The notes: generated by a model from the sequence alone, not told the origin. A DNA stretch of 64,000 nt from Burkholderia sp. (GCA_031253835.1 JAIRVP010000014.1:40176-104175), one strand, 5' to 3'. Counted from the stretch's first letter, positions 17,370 through 29,593 are shown. Program-made: numbers and translations.

Positions 17370-18257
17370 GTGTTCGTGATCTTCGGAGCATCAGGCAACG
17401 TCGGCCTGTCCACCGTGACGACCTTGCGCAACGCCGGCCATGCCGTGCGTGCGGTGTTGCACGACGCGCGCCATCGTGACCGTTTCGCACAACTCGGCTG
17501 CGATGTCGCGATCGCGGAATTGACGGATGCGAACGCGATCGCCGCGGCGATCGACGGCGCGCAGGCCGTGCAGATCCTGTGCCCGGTGCCGGTCGCCGAC
17601 CCCGATCCGGCCGCGACGATGACGCGGACGATCGATGTCGCGACCGCCGCACTCGCCGCGAACCCGCCGCCGGCGCTGCTCGCGCTGTCCGACTACGGCG
17701 CGGAGCGCGACGGCAATACGGGCATCACCCGCCTGTTTCATCACTTCGAGGAACGGCTGAAGACGATCTCGACGCAACTGACGCTGCTGCGGTCGGCCGA
17801 GCACCTGCAGAACTGGGCGCGCGTCCTGCCGGTCGCGCTGGGCACGGGCGTGCTGCCGAGCTTCCATCATCCGGTCGGCAAGGTCTTTCCGACGGTGTGG
17901 GCGCCCGATGTGGGCGTTGTCGCGGCGCGGCTGCTGCTCGACGCACCGGAGGGCGGCAACGGGCCGCGCATCGTCAGCGTCGAAGGGCCGCGGCGCGTGA
18001 GCGTGACGGCGATCGCGGATACGCTCGGCGCGGCGGCGGGCCGCTCGATCGTCGCGCACGAGCTGCCGCGCGATACATGGAATGCGACGCTGCTGCGCGC
18101 CGGGCTCAGCGAACGCCATGCGCAGCTGATCGTCGATCTGTACGACGTGCACAACGCGGGGCAGATCGACGTCGAGGCCGGCATGTCGGAGCGCGCCTAC
18201 GGGACGACGTCACCGTTCGATGCGCTCGCGCAACTCGTGCGCCAGCACGCGCGCTGA
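17370..18257 (+). CDS. NmrA-like NAD(P)-binding protein
   Basis: A 295-residue atypical short-chain dehydrogenase of the NmrA/QOR group. It starts with the Rossmann motif FVIFGASGNVGLSTVTTL, followed by GHAVRAVLHDARH, a basic strand end that suggests NADP(H) preference. Unlike classical SDRs it has no YxxxK catalytic pair in the expected place, so it may be a redox sensor or a quinone/aldehyde reductase. The start is GTG at 17370 with CAGGAG upstream. Convergent with benE, with 25 bases between. Confidence 0.85.
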   Translation: MFVIFGASGNVGLSTVTTLRNAGHAVRAVLHDARHRDRFAQLGCDVAIAELTDANAIAAAIDGAQAVQILCPVPVADPDPAATMTRTIDVATAALAANPPPALLALSDYGAERDGNTGITRLFHHFEERLKTISTQLTLLRSAEHLQNWARVLPVALGTGVLPSFHHPVGKVFPTVWAPDVGVVAARLLLDAPEGGNGPRIVSVEGPRRVSVTAIADTLGAAAGRSIVAHELPRDTWNATLLRAGLSERHAQLIVDLYDVHNAGQIDVEAGMSERAYGTTSPFDALAQLVRQHAR

Positions 18258-18282
18258 CCGAAGCGGCGGCGCGCGGCGTGGA

Positions 18283-19485
18283 TTACGCGGGGCGCCGCAC
18301 CCTGTTCAGCACCGCATACGCCACCGACCCGATCACGATCCCCCAGAACGCGGAGCCGAGCCCGAGCCACGTCATCCCCGACGCGGTTGCGAGGAACGTG
18401 ATCACCGACGCTTCGCGGTGGTTCTCGTCCTCGAAGATCCCGTGCACGTTCGCGCTGATCGCGCCGATCAGCGCGAGCCCGGCGAGGATCGCGACGAAGG
18501 CCTTCGGCAATGCGAAGAACACCGTGACGATCGTGCCCGCGAACAGCCCGCCGATCAGGTAGAACGCGCCGTTCGCGAGGCCGGCGATGTAGCGCCGGTC
18601 CGGATCCTCGTGCGCGTCCTTGCCCGTGCACAGCGCCGCGGTGATCGCCGCGACGACGATCGTGATCCCGCCGAAGCACGCGACGACGAGCGACATCACG
18701 CTGGTCGCGTTGATGATCGGGCGCGCCGGTGTGTGATAGCCCGACACGCGCAGGATCGTCATCCCCGGCAGGAACTGGCCGGTGAGGCTCACGACGACGA
18801 GCGGCAGCGCGAGGCTGAGCGTCGTGCCGAGCGTCCATTCGGGCGCGATGAAGATCGGCCGCGCGATGCTCGGCGATACGTTGCCGAGATGCGTCATCCC
18901 GAGCAGCGTCGCGAGCGCGGCGCCCGTCAGCAGCACGAGCACGATGCTGTAGCGCGGCAGCAGGCGCCTGAAGATCACGTAGGCCGCGATCATGCCGAAC
19001 GCGAGCGCGGGCTGGTCCGACGCGGCGGAGAACGCATGCATGCCGAACGGCAGCAGGATGCCGGCCATCATCCCGCACGCGATGCCGCGTGGAATGTGGC
19101 GCACGAGCCGGTCGAAATAGCCGGTCACGCCGATCACCAGGATGATGAGTGCCGCCGTGATGTACGCGCCGACGGCCTGGTTGAGCGTCAGTTGCGGAAA
19201 CAGGCCGACGAGCAGCGCGGTGCCGGGCGCCGACCACGCGGTGATGACCGGCACTTTCAGCTTCCAGCTCGCGAACAGGCCCGATACGCCCGCGCCGATC
19301 GAGATCGCCCAGACCCACGACGACACCATTTCACTGGATACGTGCGCGGCCTGCGACGCCTGGAAGAAGATCGCGAGCGGGCCCGCGTAGGAAATCAGGA
19401 CCGCGAGAAAGCCCGCGGTGACCGCGGAAACGGACCAGTCGTTGCCGATCGTGCGGATCGCGCCGGGCGGGGAGTTCGGTTGCAT
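18283..19485 (-). CDS. benE: Benzoate/H+ symporter family protein
   Basis: A 400-residue inner-membrane protein with about twelve hydrophobic segments, matching the BenE family (proton-coupled aromatic acid uptake). Typical stretches are VITAWSAPGTALLVG and AGLANGAFYLIGGLFAGTIV. No benzoate catabolic genes are near, so the substrate here could be another aromatic or organic acid; the symbol reflects family membership. The ATG at 19485 is the natural start. About 175 bases separate it from the desaturase gene on the same strand. Confidence 0.88.
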   Translation of the reverse strand: MQPNSPPGAIRTIGNDWSVSAVTAGFLAVLISYAGPLAIFFQASQAAHVSSEMVSSWVWAISIGAGVSGLFASWKLKVPVITAWSAPGTALLVGLFPQLTLNQAVGAYITAALIILVIGVTGYFDRLVRHIPRGIACGMMAGILLPFGMHAFSAASDQPALAFGMIAAYVIFRRLLPRYSIVLVLLTGAALATLLGMTHLGNVSPSIARPIFIAPEWTLGTTLSLALPLVVVSLTGQFLPGMTILRVSGYHTPARPIINATSVMSLVVACFGGITIVVAAITAALCTGKDAHEDPDRRYIAGLANGAFYLIGGLFAGTIVTVFFALPKAFVAILAGLALIGAISANVHGIFEDENHREASVITFLATASGMTWLGLGSAFWGIVIGSVAYAVLNRVRRPA

Positions 19486-19660
19486 CGTCGTCGGGGAATG
19501 CGGCGCGCGGCCGCGAGGCAGAGCCGGGGCGAATGATTGTTGGAAGCCCCGGATGAGCCGTCATTCTGGACATTGCCGGCGCAGTTGGCAATTCGCGGGC
19601 GTTGTCGGCTTTTCGTAAGAATATGTGCGGAAGCGGGTGGATCGATGGCCCCGCCGACGG

Positions 19661-20686
19661 TCACGTGCTGATCTGCAGCACCTTGTCGACCACGGCCACC
19701 TTCACGCCGCTTCCCGTCGACAGCGACGCCGTGCCCGCGTCGAACGGATGCACGGGCGTGTCGGTCGGCGTCCACGCATGGCGTGCGAGCAGCTCGCGAT
19801 ACCCGCCGCGGATCACGAAGCCGCCGCATTTCCGCGCATATGCGTCGCGCCGCATCCGGTACGCGCGCGGCAGGTCGTACCACGGCAGCTTCGGCAGGTC
19901 GTGATGAACGAGGTGGTAGTTGTTGTTCAGGTACAGCAGCCGCATCGCGAAGCCGGCCTCGTTGATCGTGATGCGCGCCTTCGGGTGCCGCGCGGCACGG
20001 TGCTCGTACAGCGAGCGGATCATCGCGAGCGACAGCGCGGGCCACGTGACGGCCAGCAGGTAGTACCACCACGGCACGCCGATCGCCCATTGCAGCCACG
20101 CGAGCAGCGCGACCACGCAGGCGACGTGCGTCGCCCACATCGGCAGATAGCGGAAGTCGCCGCGCCGGAACGTGGCGAACGTATCGGCAACCGTCGCGGC
20201 GACGGCAAGCGGCGGCCCGACGACGATTCGTCCGATGAACGTCTTGCGCGCGACCGTCAGCGCACGGCGCCAGCGTGGCAGCCGCGCCCAGCGTTCGCGC
20301 GTCACATAGTTCGTTTCCGGATCGACGCCCGGCACGGTCAAATCTTCGTCGCGATGATGGTCGAGGTGCGTGTCGCGATACAGCGTGTACGGATACCAGA
20401 CCGTCAGCGGCGGATAGCCGAGCAGCTTGTTCACGCGGGCGGAACGCGTCGGATGGCCGTGCAGCAGCTCGTGCTGCAGCGACAGATGCCATGCGCCGAG
20501 CAGGATCAGCGGCGGCGTCGCGGCCGCGAGCGACAGGTGTCCGTCGCGCACGAGCAGCAGCACGGCGAGCCAGCCGCCGTAGATCACGGCGACCAGCAGC
20601 CAGGTCGGCCACTCGGTGCGGGCGGTGAAGCGGGCGTCGAGCGCGGCAATCGCGCGCGCGTGATCGACGTCGAAGTATTCGGCCAT
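19661..20686 (-). CDS. Fatty acid desaturase
   Basis: A 341-residue membrane di-iron enzyme. All three histidine boxes of the acyl desaturase family are present: HELLHGH near residue 70, HLDHHRDE near 105 and HLVHHDLP near 265, between hydrophobic segments. It would insert a double bond (or hydroxyl) into lipid acyl chains using oxygen. The frame is open upstream to 21733, but the ATG at 20686 (MAEYFDVDH) fits the family. Divergent from the PhnD-like gene. Specific substrate unknown. Confidence 0.9.
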   Translation of the reverse strand: MAEYFDVDHARAIAALDARFTARTEWPTWLLVAVIYGGWLAVLLLVRDGHLSLAAATPPLILLGAWHLSLQHELLHGHPTRSARVNKLLGYPPLTVWYPYTLYRDTHLDHHRDEDLTVPGVDPETNYVTRERWARLPRWRRALTVARKTFIGRIVVGPPLAVAATVADTFATFRRGDFRYLPMWATHVACVVALLAWLQWAIGVPWWYYLLAVTWPALSLAMIRSLYEHRAARHPKARITINEAGFAMRLLYLNNNYHLVHHDLPKLPWYDLPRAYRMRRDAYARKCGGFVIRGGYRELLARHAWTPTDTPVHPFDAGTASLSTGSGVKVAVVDKVLQIST

Positions 20687-20929
20687 GGCGTTGAGGCGGA
20701 TGGATCGGGCAATGCGGGGAACGAGCGATGGAACCGGTGCGCTCGGCCCGGGTGCGCAGGTGTCTCGCGGATCACGGTCGGCCTGCCCGGCATCGCGCAT
20801 GGTGGCGGCGCCGGCAGGCATTCGAACGGTAACCGGCGAGCGCCGCACGGCCAACCAACCGATTCGTATTTGCTTATCGCGGTGTGGCCGAAAAGCATCG
20901 GGGGCGGCGCCGATGCGTAGAATGCCCGC

Positions 20930-21754
20930 ATGAACCCATGGATCGCAGTACTGCCGATGTACAACGTGACGCCGCGCCACGCCGCCCTGTGGCGCGCGCT
21001 GCTGCGCGACGCGCTCGATGCGTTCGGGAATGCCGGTGGCGCGGCCGACGTCGCGCTGCCCGACGCGCCGTTCGACGACCTGCATGCGCTGTGGCGGCGC
21101 GACGATCTGCTGCTGTCGCAGACCTGCGGCTATCCGTACCGGATGCTCGGCTTGCGCGACGCCGTGCGTTTGATCGCGACGCCCGTTTTCGATGCAGAAG
21201 GGTGCGACGGCGCGCGCTACCGCAGCGTGCTGGTCGTGTCGGCGCGCGTGCATGCGGGCGGCGCGACGACGCTCGCCGCCTGCCGCGGGCTGCGCGCCGC
21301 ATACAACGGTGCGGATTCGCACAGCGGGATGAATGCATTCCGGCACGCGGTCGCGCCGCATGCCCATGACGGACGGTTCTTCGGATCGGTCACGCCGTTC
21401 GGCTCGCACGTGAACGTGCTGCGTGCGCTGGCGTCGGGCGAGGCCGATTGCGCGTCGATCGACTGCGTGACGTTTGCTTGTGTGCGCGACGCGCTGCCCG
21501 ATCTGCTGAAGGACATCCGGACCATCGGTACGACGGCCTCCGCGCCGGGATTGCCGTTCATCGCATCGCGGGCGCTGCCGGAAGCGCAGGTCGCTGCGTT
21601 GCAGGATGCGCTCGATCGCGCGGCGGCCGCCGATACGGAACGGGCGCGCGTGCTGAGGCTGAAGGGATTCGAACGGCTGTCGCCGGCCGACTACGACACG
21701 ATTGCGCGGTTCGCGCAGGACGCGGCCGCGCACGGCTATCCCGAACTCGCCTGA
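20930..21754 (+). CDS. PhnD-like substrate-binding protein without signal peptide
   Basis: A 274-residue protein of the phosphate/phosphonate binding-protein fold (PhnD/SsuA-like). Motifs include LLLSQTCGYPYRMLGLRD, RGLRAAYNGADSHSGMNAFRHAV and GEADCASIDCVTFACVR, which form the ligand cleft in this fold. No signal peptide or lipobox is visible and no permease or ATPase gene is nearby. It may therefore act in the cytoplasm as a sensor or enzyme rather than in transport. The function is unknown. Confidence 0.75.
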   Translation: MNPWIAVLPMYNVTPRHAALWRALLRDALDAFGNAGGAADVALPDAPFDDLHALWRRDDLLLSQTCGYPYRMLGLRDAVRLIATPVFDAEGCDGARYRSVLVVSARVHAGGATTLAACRGLRAAYNGADSHSGMNAFRHAVAPHAHDGRFFGSVTPFGSHVNVLRALASGEADCASIDCVTFACVRDALPDLLKDIRTIGTTASAPGLPFIASRALPEAQVAALQDALDRAAAADTERARVLRLKGFERLSPADYDTIARFAQDAAAHGYPELA

Positions 21755-21767
21755 GGCGAGGCGAGCG

Positions 21768-21799
21768 GCGGCGCGGATCGGTGTGGCCGTCCGCGCCGC
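21768..21799. terminator. Hairpin between convergent genes
   Basis: A perfect ten-base stem (GCGGCGCGGA at 21768-21777 with TCCGCGCCGC at 21790-21799) between the stops of the PhnD-like gene and dbpA. There is no T run, so it may be a weak terminator or an RNA-protecting stem. Confidence 0.4.
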
Positions 21800-21806
21800 G
21801 CCGGGC

Positions 21807-23200
<1,394 letters not shown>

Positions 23201-23204
<4 letters not shown>

Positions 23205-23398
23205 GAGAGGTCTCCGAGGTAGGGACGGCCTTCCATCTGCTCGTAGACGACCGTGCCTTCATCGTCTTCGAAGCGTTCGAGGTAGTTGCGCGCGCCGCAC
23301 AGCGGGCAGCGGAACAGCAGCCCCTGGCCTTCGTCCTTGATGACGACGTCGGACTGTTCCCACTGCGTGCCGCAGCTCTGGTTTCGGCAGGTAAACAC
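23201..23398 (-). CDS. Small zinc-ribbon-like protein
   Basis: A 65-residue protein with two cysteine pairs, CRNQSC and CPLC, spaced about 30 residues apart, as in zinc ribbons; the C-terminus is acidic. I chose the GTG at 23398 because CTGGAGAAA precedes it and the upstream frame is low-complexity. The stop overlaps the TTG start of dbpA, so the two are likely one transcription unit. A role in RNA binding or ribosome work is suggested only by that coupling. Confidence 0.65.
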
Positions 23399-23606
23399 GG
23401 TCTTTCTCCAGCTGAATTCGGTTGATGGCGCGCCCGGGCGGGCGCGGCAACGGCGGGCGGCGCTCGCGCGGCTCGGGCGCGGGCCGCACCGGCGTCGCTT
23501 GGATGGCGTCGATGCGGATGATGGATCGGGCGGCGACGGGGTCGCGCGTGCCGCAATTCTAGCGGATGCGGGCACCGGCGAGGGCGCCGCGGCCCGTGCC
23601 TGCCAA

Positions 23607-23635
23607 GAAAAACGGCCGCCCCGGGGGGCGGCCGT
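23607..23635 (-). terminator. Terminator of mqo
   Basis: A strong GC stem (ACGGCCGCCC from 23612, paired with GGGCGGCCGT ending at 23635) followed on the minus strand by TTTTTC. It lies 29 bases after the mqo stop. Confidence 0.85.
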
Positions 23636-23663
23636 GCGGTGCGGCGAAACGGGGCCGGACGCG

Positions 23664-25307
23664 TTACAGCGCCATGTCGGCCGAGGCCTTCGCCGGGCGG
23701 GCCGGCGCGTTGCCGGCCGGCTGCGACGGCATGCCGAGGTCGATCTTCGGCGGCGGCGACAGTTGCAGCACGTCGCTCGTGTAGGTCCATTCCTCGACGA
23801 CCTTCGCCGGGCTGTCGTTCAGCTTCGTGCCGTAGCTCGGCACGATCTGGCGGATCTTCTGCTGCCACTCGGGCGTCGCGACCTTGTCCTTGAACACCTT
23901 CTTCATCAGGTTCAGCATGATCGGCGCGGCCGTCGACGCGCCCGGCGATGCGCCGAGCAGGCCGGCGATGCTGCCGTCCTGCGATGCGACGATCTCGGTG
24001 CCGAGCTTCAGCACGCCGCCCTTGACCGGGTCGCGCTTGATGATCTGCACGCGCTGGCCGGCCTGCCACAGGCGCCAGTCTTCCTTTTTCGCGTTCGGGA
24101 AGTATTCCTTCAGCGCGTTGAAGCGGTCGTCGTCGGACAGCATCAGCTGGCCGGCGAGGTACTGGACCAGCGGGAATTCGTCGACGCCCACGCGCATCAT
24201 CGGCGCGACGTTGTGCAGGTTGGTGCTCTTCGCGAGGTCGAAGTACGAGCCGTTCTTCAGGAACTTGGTCGAGAACGTCGCGAACGGCCCGAACAGGATG
24301 ATCTTCTTGCCGTCGATGATCCGCGTGTCGAGGTGCGGCACCGACATCGGCGGCGAGCCGACCGATGCCTTGCCGTACGCCTTCGCGAGATGCTGCTTCA
24401 CGACGTCGGGGTTGTCGGTCACGAGGAACGAGCCGCCGACCGGGAATGCGCCGTAGTCCTTCGCTTCGGGGATGCCCGACGCCTGCAGCAGGTGCAGCGC
24501 ACCGCCGCCCGCGCCGATGAACACGAACTTCGCGTCGACCGATTGCGGCGGCTCATCCGAGTGCAGCTTGACCCACGACACGTGCCACGTGCCGTCGGCG
24601 TTGCGCGTGATCTCGCGCACTTCGCTCGACAGCGACAGCGTGAAGTTCGGCTGCGTCTTCAGGTAGCCGACGAACTGGCGCGTGATCTCGCCGAAGTTCA
24701 CGTCGGTGCCGATCGGCGTCCACGTCGCCGCGACCTTCTGGTTGCGGTCGCGGCCTTCCATCATCAGCGGCACCCACTGCTTGATCTGGTCGTAGTCTTC
24801 CGAATACTGCATCCCGCGGAACAGCGGGCTCGCCTGCAGCGCTTCGTAGCGCTTCTTCAGGAAGCGGACGTTGTCGTCGCCCCACACGAAGCTCATGTGC
24901 GGCGTCGAGTTGATGAACGCGTGCGGGTTCTTCAGCACGCCCTGCTTGACCTGCCATGCCCAGAACTGGCGCGAGATCTGGAACGACTCGTTGATCTCGA
25001 TCGCCTTCGAGATGTCGACCTTGCCGTCCGCCTTCTCCGGCGTGTAGTTCAGTTCGGCGAGCGCCGAGTGGCCGGTGCCGGCGTTGTTCCAGCCGTTCGA
25101 GCTTTCCAGCGCGACGCCGTCGAGGCGCTCGACCATCGTCATCGACCAGTCGGGCTGGAGCTCGTGCAGCCAGACGCCGAGCGTCGAGCTCATGATGCCG
25201 CCGCCCACCAGCAGGACGTCGACCTTCTTCGTGTCGGCGGCGTGCGCGGACGATGTCGCGACGCACAGCGCGAGCGCCGACAGTATTACCCGTAACGTTT
25301 TGATCAC
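23664..25307 (-). CDS. mqo: Malate:quinone oxidoreductase with signal peptide
   Basis: A 547-residue FAD enzyme oxidising malate to oxaloacetate and passing electrons to quinone. The FAD site is [19 protein letters not shown]; other family landmarks are [17 protein letters not shown] and [16 protein letters not shown]. Unusually, the N-terminus (residues 1-23) reads as a Sec signal peptide: [22 protein letters not shown]. No twin-arginine motif is seen, although flavoproteins usually fold before export. The start is GTG at 25307 with AAGGGA upstream. The C-terminal 40 residues are Pro/Ala-rich. It may face the periplasm or be anchored by an uncleaved segment. Confidence 0.92.
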   Translation of the reverse strand: MIKTLRVILSALALCVATSSAHAADTKKVDVLLVGGGIMSSTLGVWLHELQPDWSMTMVERLDGVALESSNGWNNAGTGHSALAELNYTPEKADGKVDISKAIEINESFQISRQFWAWQVKQGVLKNPHAFINSTPHMSFVWGDDNVRFLKKRYEALQASPLFRGMQYSEDYDQIKQWVPLMMEGRDRNQKVAATWTPIGTDVNFGEITRQFVGYLKTQPNFTLSLSSEVREITRNADGTWHVSWVKLHSDEPPQSVDAKFVFIGAGGGALHLLQASGIPEAKDYGAFPVGGSFLVTDNPDVVKQHLAKAYGKASVGSPPMSVPHLDTRIIDGKKIILFGPFATFSTKFLKNGSYFDLAKSTNLHNVAPMMRVGVDEFPLVQYLAGQLMLSDDDRFNALKEYFPNAKKEDWRLWQAGQRVQIIKRDPVKGGVLKLGTEIVASQDGSIAGLLGASPGASTAAPIMLNLMKKVFKDKVATPEWQQKIRQIVPSYGTKLNDSPAKVVEEWTYTSDVLQLSPPPKIDLGMPSQPAGNAPARPAKASADMAL

Positions 25308-25852
25308 AGCAGATCCCTTTTTCAACTTGGATGCATCGGTTTGCCATGCCGCCCGGCGCGCGGTTCCGTTGCGCCGAAACACGGATCCGGAGATCCGGAT
25401 CGCGAATCCGGAATTCCGGATCGGCGCTGCACGCCGTTGCATTTGCGCACGCGAAGCCGTTCGGAAGGACACCTTCGGATCGGCGATCCGCAGGCACGCA
25501 ATCGCCTGCGTCGCGAAGGCGCGCAACGCGCCCGGGCCCTTGCGGCAAGCCTCGGCGGAAAGCGCTTCAGGCTGCGTGGAAAGGCGCCGCGCGCGACGCG
25601 CTTTTGCGGGGGCGGGGTGGCAAGGGGCGCGTAATATAACCGAACTCGGAAAACGTGTCGCAGACGCCGAATGTCCCTGTTTTCGTGGGGTTTTTTGTGT
25701 GTCCGGGTTTCCGGAATGACGAGGCGCGAAGCGGGAAAACCGGTGGGGATCAGCAGGGCGAAATGCGTGCGATGGGCATGCCATGCACGACGCCGGAATT
25801 TCTCCGAGTCGCGGCGTTGCGCCGCGACCCGGTCACATCGAATCGCGTCACT
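25308..25852. other. Intergenic region with clustered TCCGGA palindromes
   Basis: About 545 bases without a gene. Between 25381 and 25425 the motif ATCCGGA/TCCGGAT occurs four to five times in both orientations within about 45 bases. This resembles either a multi-site operator for mqo or a small repeat element. A nine-base GC hairpin (25808-25828, loop TTG) follows the lipoprotein gene and may act as a weak terminator. Confidence 0.5.
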
Positions 25853-26146
25853 TCACTTCGCTCCGCCGTTCCGGCAGAACTGCTCATAGGCCTGCGCCGA
25901 ATTCGCGAAGCCTTGCGCCTTAGCGAGTTCCCACGGACGCTCGCACTGCTGCGTGTGCGCGCACCATGCGTAGCCGGCCGAACCGATGCAGCCGTGTGCG
26001 TCGCGATCGCCGCCGACCGTCGGCGGGGCCATTTGCGCGGAGGGTTCGGCCGGTGCCGGCCCGGACGATTGCGCCGCACAGGCGCTCAAGGCGAATGCGC
26101 AGGCGAGCGCGGCGGCCAGCGACGCGGCGGGAAGGTAACGTTTCAT
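25853..26146 (-). CDS. Small lipoprotein
   Basis: A 97-residue lipoprotein: signal peptide with lipobox LSAC (Cys near residue 23), a Pro/Ala-rich linker, and a C-terminal cysteine-rich domain with HGCIGSAGYAWCAHTQQCERPWELAKAQGF. The three cysteines and the GSAGY-WC-QCERPWELA pattern recur in small proteobacterial lipoproteins of unknown function. The ATG at 26146 has GGAG nine bases upstream; an earlier ATG at 26161 is possible. Likely in the outer or inner membrane facing the periplasm. Confidence 0.75.
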   Translation of the reverse strand: MKRYLPAASLAAALACAFALSACAAQSSGPAPAEPSAQMAPPTVGGDRDAHGCIGSAGYAWCAHTQQCERPWELAKAQGFANSAQAYEQFCRNGGAK

Positions 26147-26215
26147 CGGGTAGCGCTCCATGGGATGACGATCGACAGCGGATGCCCGCAAACGGGCGCA
26201 TGAAAGCATGAACAT

Positions 26216-26704
26216 TCACGCGTCCGGCACCGGCACGCGCGACGAGAACTTCACCTCGCGCAACGCGAGGCTCGACTGGATCGACGACACGCCGGCCTGC
26301 TTTCTCAGCACGCGCTCGACGAATTCCGCATACGCATCGAGATCGGCCGCGACGACCTGCAGGATGTAGTCGGCCGCGCCGGTGATCTTGTGGCACGACG
26401 TGACTTCGTCGTGACGCCGCATCACTTCCTCGAAGTGATCCGAATCCTGGTCCGAATGCATGTTGAACGTGACCTGCACGAACGCGAACACGTTCATGCC
26501 GAGCGCGCGGCGGTCGAGGTTCGCCTGGTAGCCGGTGATTACGTGCTCGTCCTCGAGCCGCTTGCGGCGGCGCCAGCACGGCGTGACGCTCAGCGACAGC
26601 TTCTCGCCGAGCGTCGCGTTCGACAGCGCGCCGTCTTCCTGCAGCAGGCGGAGCATCGCGCGGTCGACGCCGTCCAGTTCAGCTGAAGCGCGATTTTTGC
26701 TCAT
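26216..26704 (-). CDS. Lrp/AsnC family transcriptional regulator
   Basis: A 162-residue regulator of the feast/famine family: an N-terminal helix-turn-helix (residues about 10-60, LDGVDRAMLRLLQEDGALSNATLGEKLSLSVTPCWRR) and a C-terminal RAM ligand-binding domain (HKITGAADYILQVVAADLDAYAEF). These bind amino acids. I use the ATG at 26704. It is divergent from the HDAC-like gene and the LivK-like gene beyond it, which suggests control of amino acid or polyamine use. Confidence 0.9.
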   Translation of the reverse strand: MSKNRASAELDGVDRAMLRLLQEDGALSNATLGEKLSLSVTPCWRRRKRLEDEHVITGYQANLDRRALGMNVFAFVQVTFNMHSDQDSDHFEEVMRRHDEVTSCHKITGAADYILQVVAADLDAYAEFVERVLRKQAGVSSIQSSLALREVKFSSRVPVPDA

Positions 26705-26832
26705 ATCCGGCGTTCCGTAGACAGATTTCTCAAAATTGTACGAAACGGCGAGGCGAAAAGCAAAGATATTGCCGGCCGGCCTCAATAGACTGTTGCCACT
26801 CCTTTCCCCTCTCATCCCTGCCACGGTCAACC

Positions 26833-27870
<1,038 letters not shown>

Positions 27871-27939
27871 GCGTGCGGCATGACTTCGACGGACGACGGA
27901 TCTGAACACGAACGAAGCGCGACAAGGACGGAGACAACC

Positions 27940-29082
27940 ATGAATCGACATCACAAGACGGCACTCGCCACCGCGGCCGCACTGACGTGCGCGCTGTCCG
28001 CAGGGCCCGCGCACGCGGACGACATCGTGCGCATCGGGCACGTCGCGCCGCTGACCGGCGCGATCGCGCACCTCGGCAAGGACAGCGAGAACGGCGCGCG
28101 GCTCGCGGTCGAGGAAATCAACGCGAAGGGGCTGACGATCGGCGGCAAGAAGGTCACGCTGCAGCTCGACGCGCAGGACGACGCGGGCGATCCGCGTACC
28201 GCGACGCAGGTTGCGCAGCGGCTCGTCGACGACAAGGTCGTCGGCGTCGTCGGCCATCACAACTCGGGCACGTCGATTCCGGCGTCGCGCGTGTATCGCG
28301 ACGGCGGCGTCGTGCAGATCTCGCAGGCCGCGACCAACCCGACGTACACGCAGCAGGGCTTCAAGACGACCTATCGCGTCGTTGCGACCGATGCGCAGCA
28401 GGGGCCGGCGCTCGCGATGTACGCGGCGAAGAACATGGGCATCAAGACGGTCGCCGTGGTCGACGACTCGACCGCGTACGGGCAGGGTCTCGCGACCGAG
28501 TTCGAGAAGGCCGCGAAATCGGCCGGGATGAAGGTCGTGTCGCGCGACGCGACCAACGACAAGGCGATCGATTTCCGCGCGATCCTCACGAAGATCAAGG
28601 GCGCGAACCCGGACGCGATCATGTACGGCGGGATGGACGCGACGGGCGGCCCGCTCGCGAAGCAGGCACGCCAGCTCGGCATGCGCGCGAAGATCCTCGC
28701 GGGCGACGGCGTGTGCTCGACCGACCTGCCGAAGCTCGCGGGCCCGGCGTCGGACAACGTCGTGTGTTCCGAAGCCGGCATCGCGCTCGAGAAGATGCCG
28801 GGCGGCGCGGCGTTCGCGAAACGCTACGAAGCGCGTTACCACCAGCCGATGCAGGTGTATGCGCCGTTCTCGTACGACGCGGTGTACATCATCGTCGACG
28901 CGATGAAGCGCGCGAATTCGACGGACCCGGCGAAGGTGCTGGCCGCGATGCCGGCCACCGACTATCGCGGCGTGATCGGCGAAACGAGCTTCACGCCGCA
29001 GGGCGACCTGAAGCACGGCGCGATCTCGGTGTTCACGTACAAGAGCGGCAAGAAGGCGCTGCTCGATATCGTCAAGATGTAA
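27940..29082 (+). CDS. Branched-chain amino acid ABC transporter substrate-binding protein
   Basis: A 380-residue periplasmic binding protein of the LivJ/LivK type. It has a Sec signal peptide (residues 1-24, ending GPAHA-DD), then IVRIGHVAPLTGAIAHLGKDSENGARLAVEEIN, and the ligand cleft motifs VVGHHNSGTSIPAS and VVDDSTAYGQGLA. No permease or ATPase genes are adjacent, so it must share a transporter encoded elsewhere. GGACGGAGAC precedes the ATG at 27940. It follows the amidohydrolase by 69 bases and is probably co-transcribed. The ligand may not be a branched-chain amino acid. Confidence 0.9.
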   Translation: MNRHHKTALATAAALTCALSAGPAHADDIVRIGHVAPLTGAIAHLGKDSENGARLAVEEINAKGLTIGGKKVTLQLDAQDDAGDPRTATQVAQRLVDDKVVGVVGHHNSGTSIPASRVYRDGGVVQISQAATNPTYTQQGFKTTYRVVATDAQQGPALAMYAAKNMGIKTVAVVDDSTAYGQGLATEFEKAAKSAGMKVVSRDATNDKAIDFRAILTKIKGANPDAIMYGGMDATGGPLAKQARQLGMRAKILAGDGVCSTDLPKLAGPASDNVVCSEAGIALEKMPGGAAFAKRYEARYHQPMQVYAPFSYDAVYIIVDAMKRANSTDPAKVLAAMPATDYRGVIGETSFTPQGDLKHGAISVFTYKSGKKALLDIVKM

Positions 29083-29128
29083 CGCAGCGCAGCAAGCCGG
29101 TAGCGCGCGCCGACCGCAGGCGCAGACC

Positions 29129-29551
29129 TCAGGCCGCGATACCGGCGAACACGTCGTGGTCGACCACCCCTGGCACGAGGCGGGGCTGCCGCAGCCAGTC
29201 GAATGCAAGCTCGACGATGAGCGGTGTCGGCTGGCTGCAATGCAGCGACCCGAGCGATTCACGGTCGATCCACGCGCACTGCGCGATCTCGTTCATCGGG
29301 CGCGCGATCGCGTCCGGATCGATGTCCGCGAGAAACACGTGATGCAGCTTGTGTGCGCCCGCGATCCGGAACAGATGGCGGGCGTGGCCGCATGCGAGCC
29401 CGGTTTCCTCGAGCAGCTCGCGGCGCGCGGCGTCGCGCAGCGATTCGCCGGGCCGCGGCTTGCCGCCGGGCAGTGCCCAGCGGGCATTCAACCGGGCGAC
29501 CAGCAGGATGCGGTCGCCGCGTCGGCAGAGGACGGTCGCGCGTGCTTTCAT
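29129..29551 (-). CDS. Nudix hydrolase
   Basis: A 140-residue hydrolase with a full Nudix box at residues about 30-52 (the Gly, Glu, REL and EE positions in GKPRPGESLRDAARREL and LEETGL). Such enzymes cleave nucleoside diphosphates linked to another group; the substrate is unknown. Convergent with the LivK-like gene. A palindrome at 29708-29727 and a terminator at 29594-29621 lie upstream. Confidence 0.9.
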   Translation of the reverse strand: MKARATVLCRRGDRILLVARLNARWALPGGKPRPGESLRDAARRELLEETGLACGHARHLFRIAGAHKLHHVFLADIDPDAIARPMNEIAQCAWIDRESLGSLHCSQPTPLIVELAFDWLRQPRLVPGVVDHDVFAGIAA

Positions 29552-29593
29552 GATGGTGTCCTGGTTGGATGCCCGCGCATCGGATCGACGGGC

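Noticed and set aside
23286..25295. A 669-codon plus-strand frame opposite mqo
   Set aside because: Arg/Asp/His-rich shadow of mqo with no gene features.
25655..26203. A 182-codon frame on the plus strand
   Set aside because: It runs antisense through the small lipoprotein gene and has no domain pattern.
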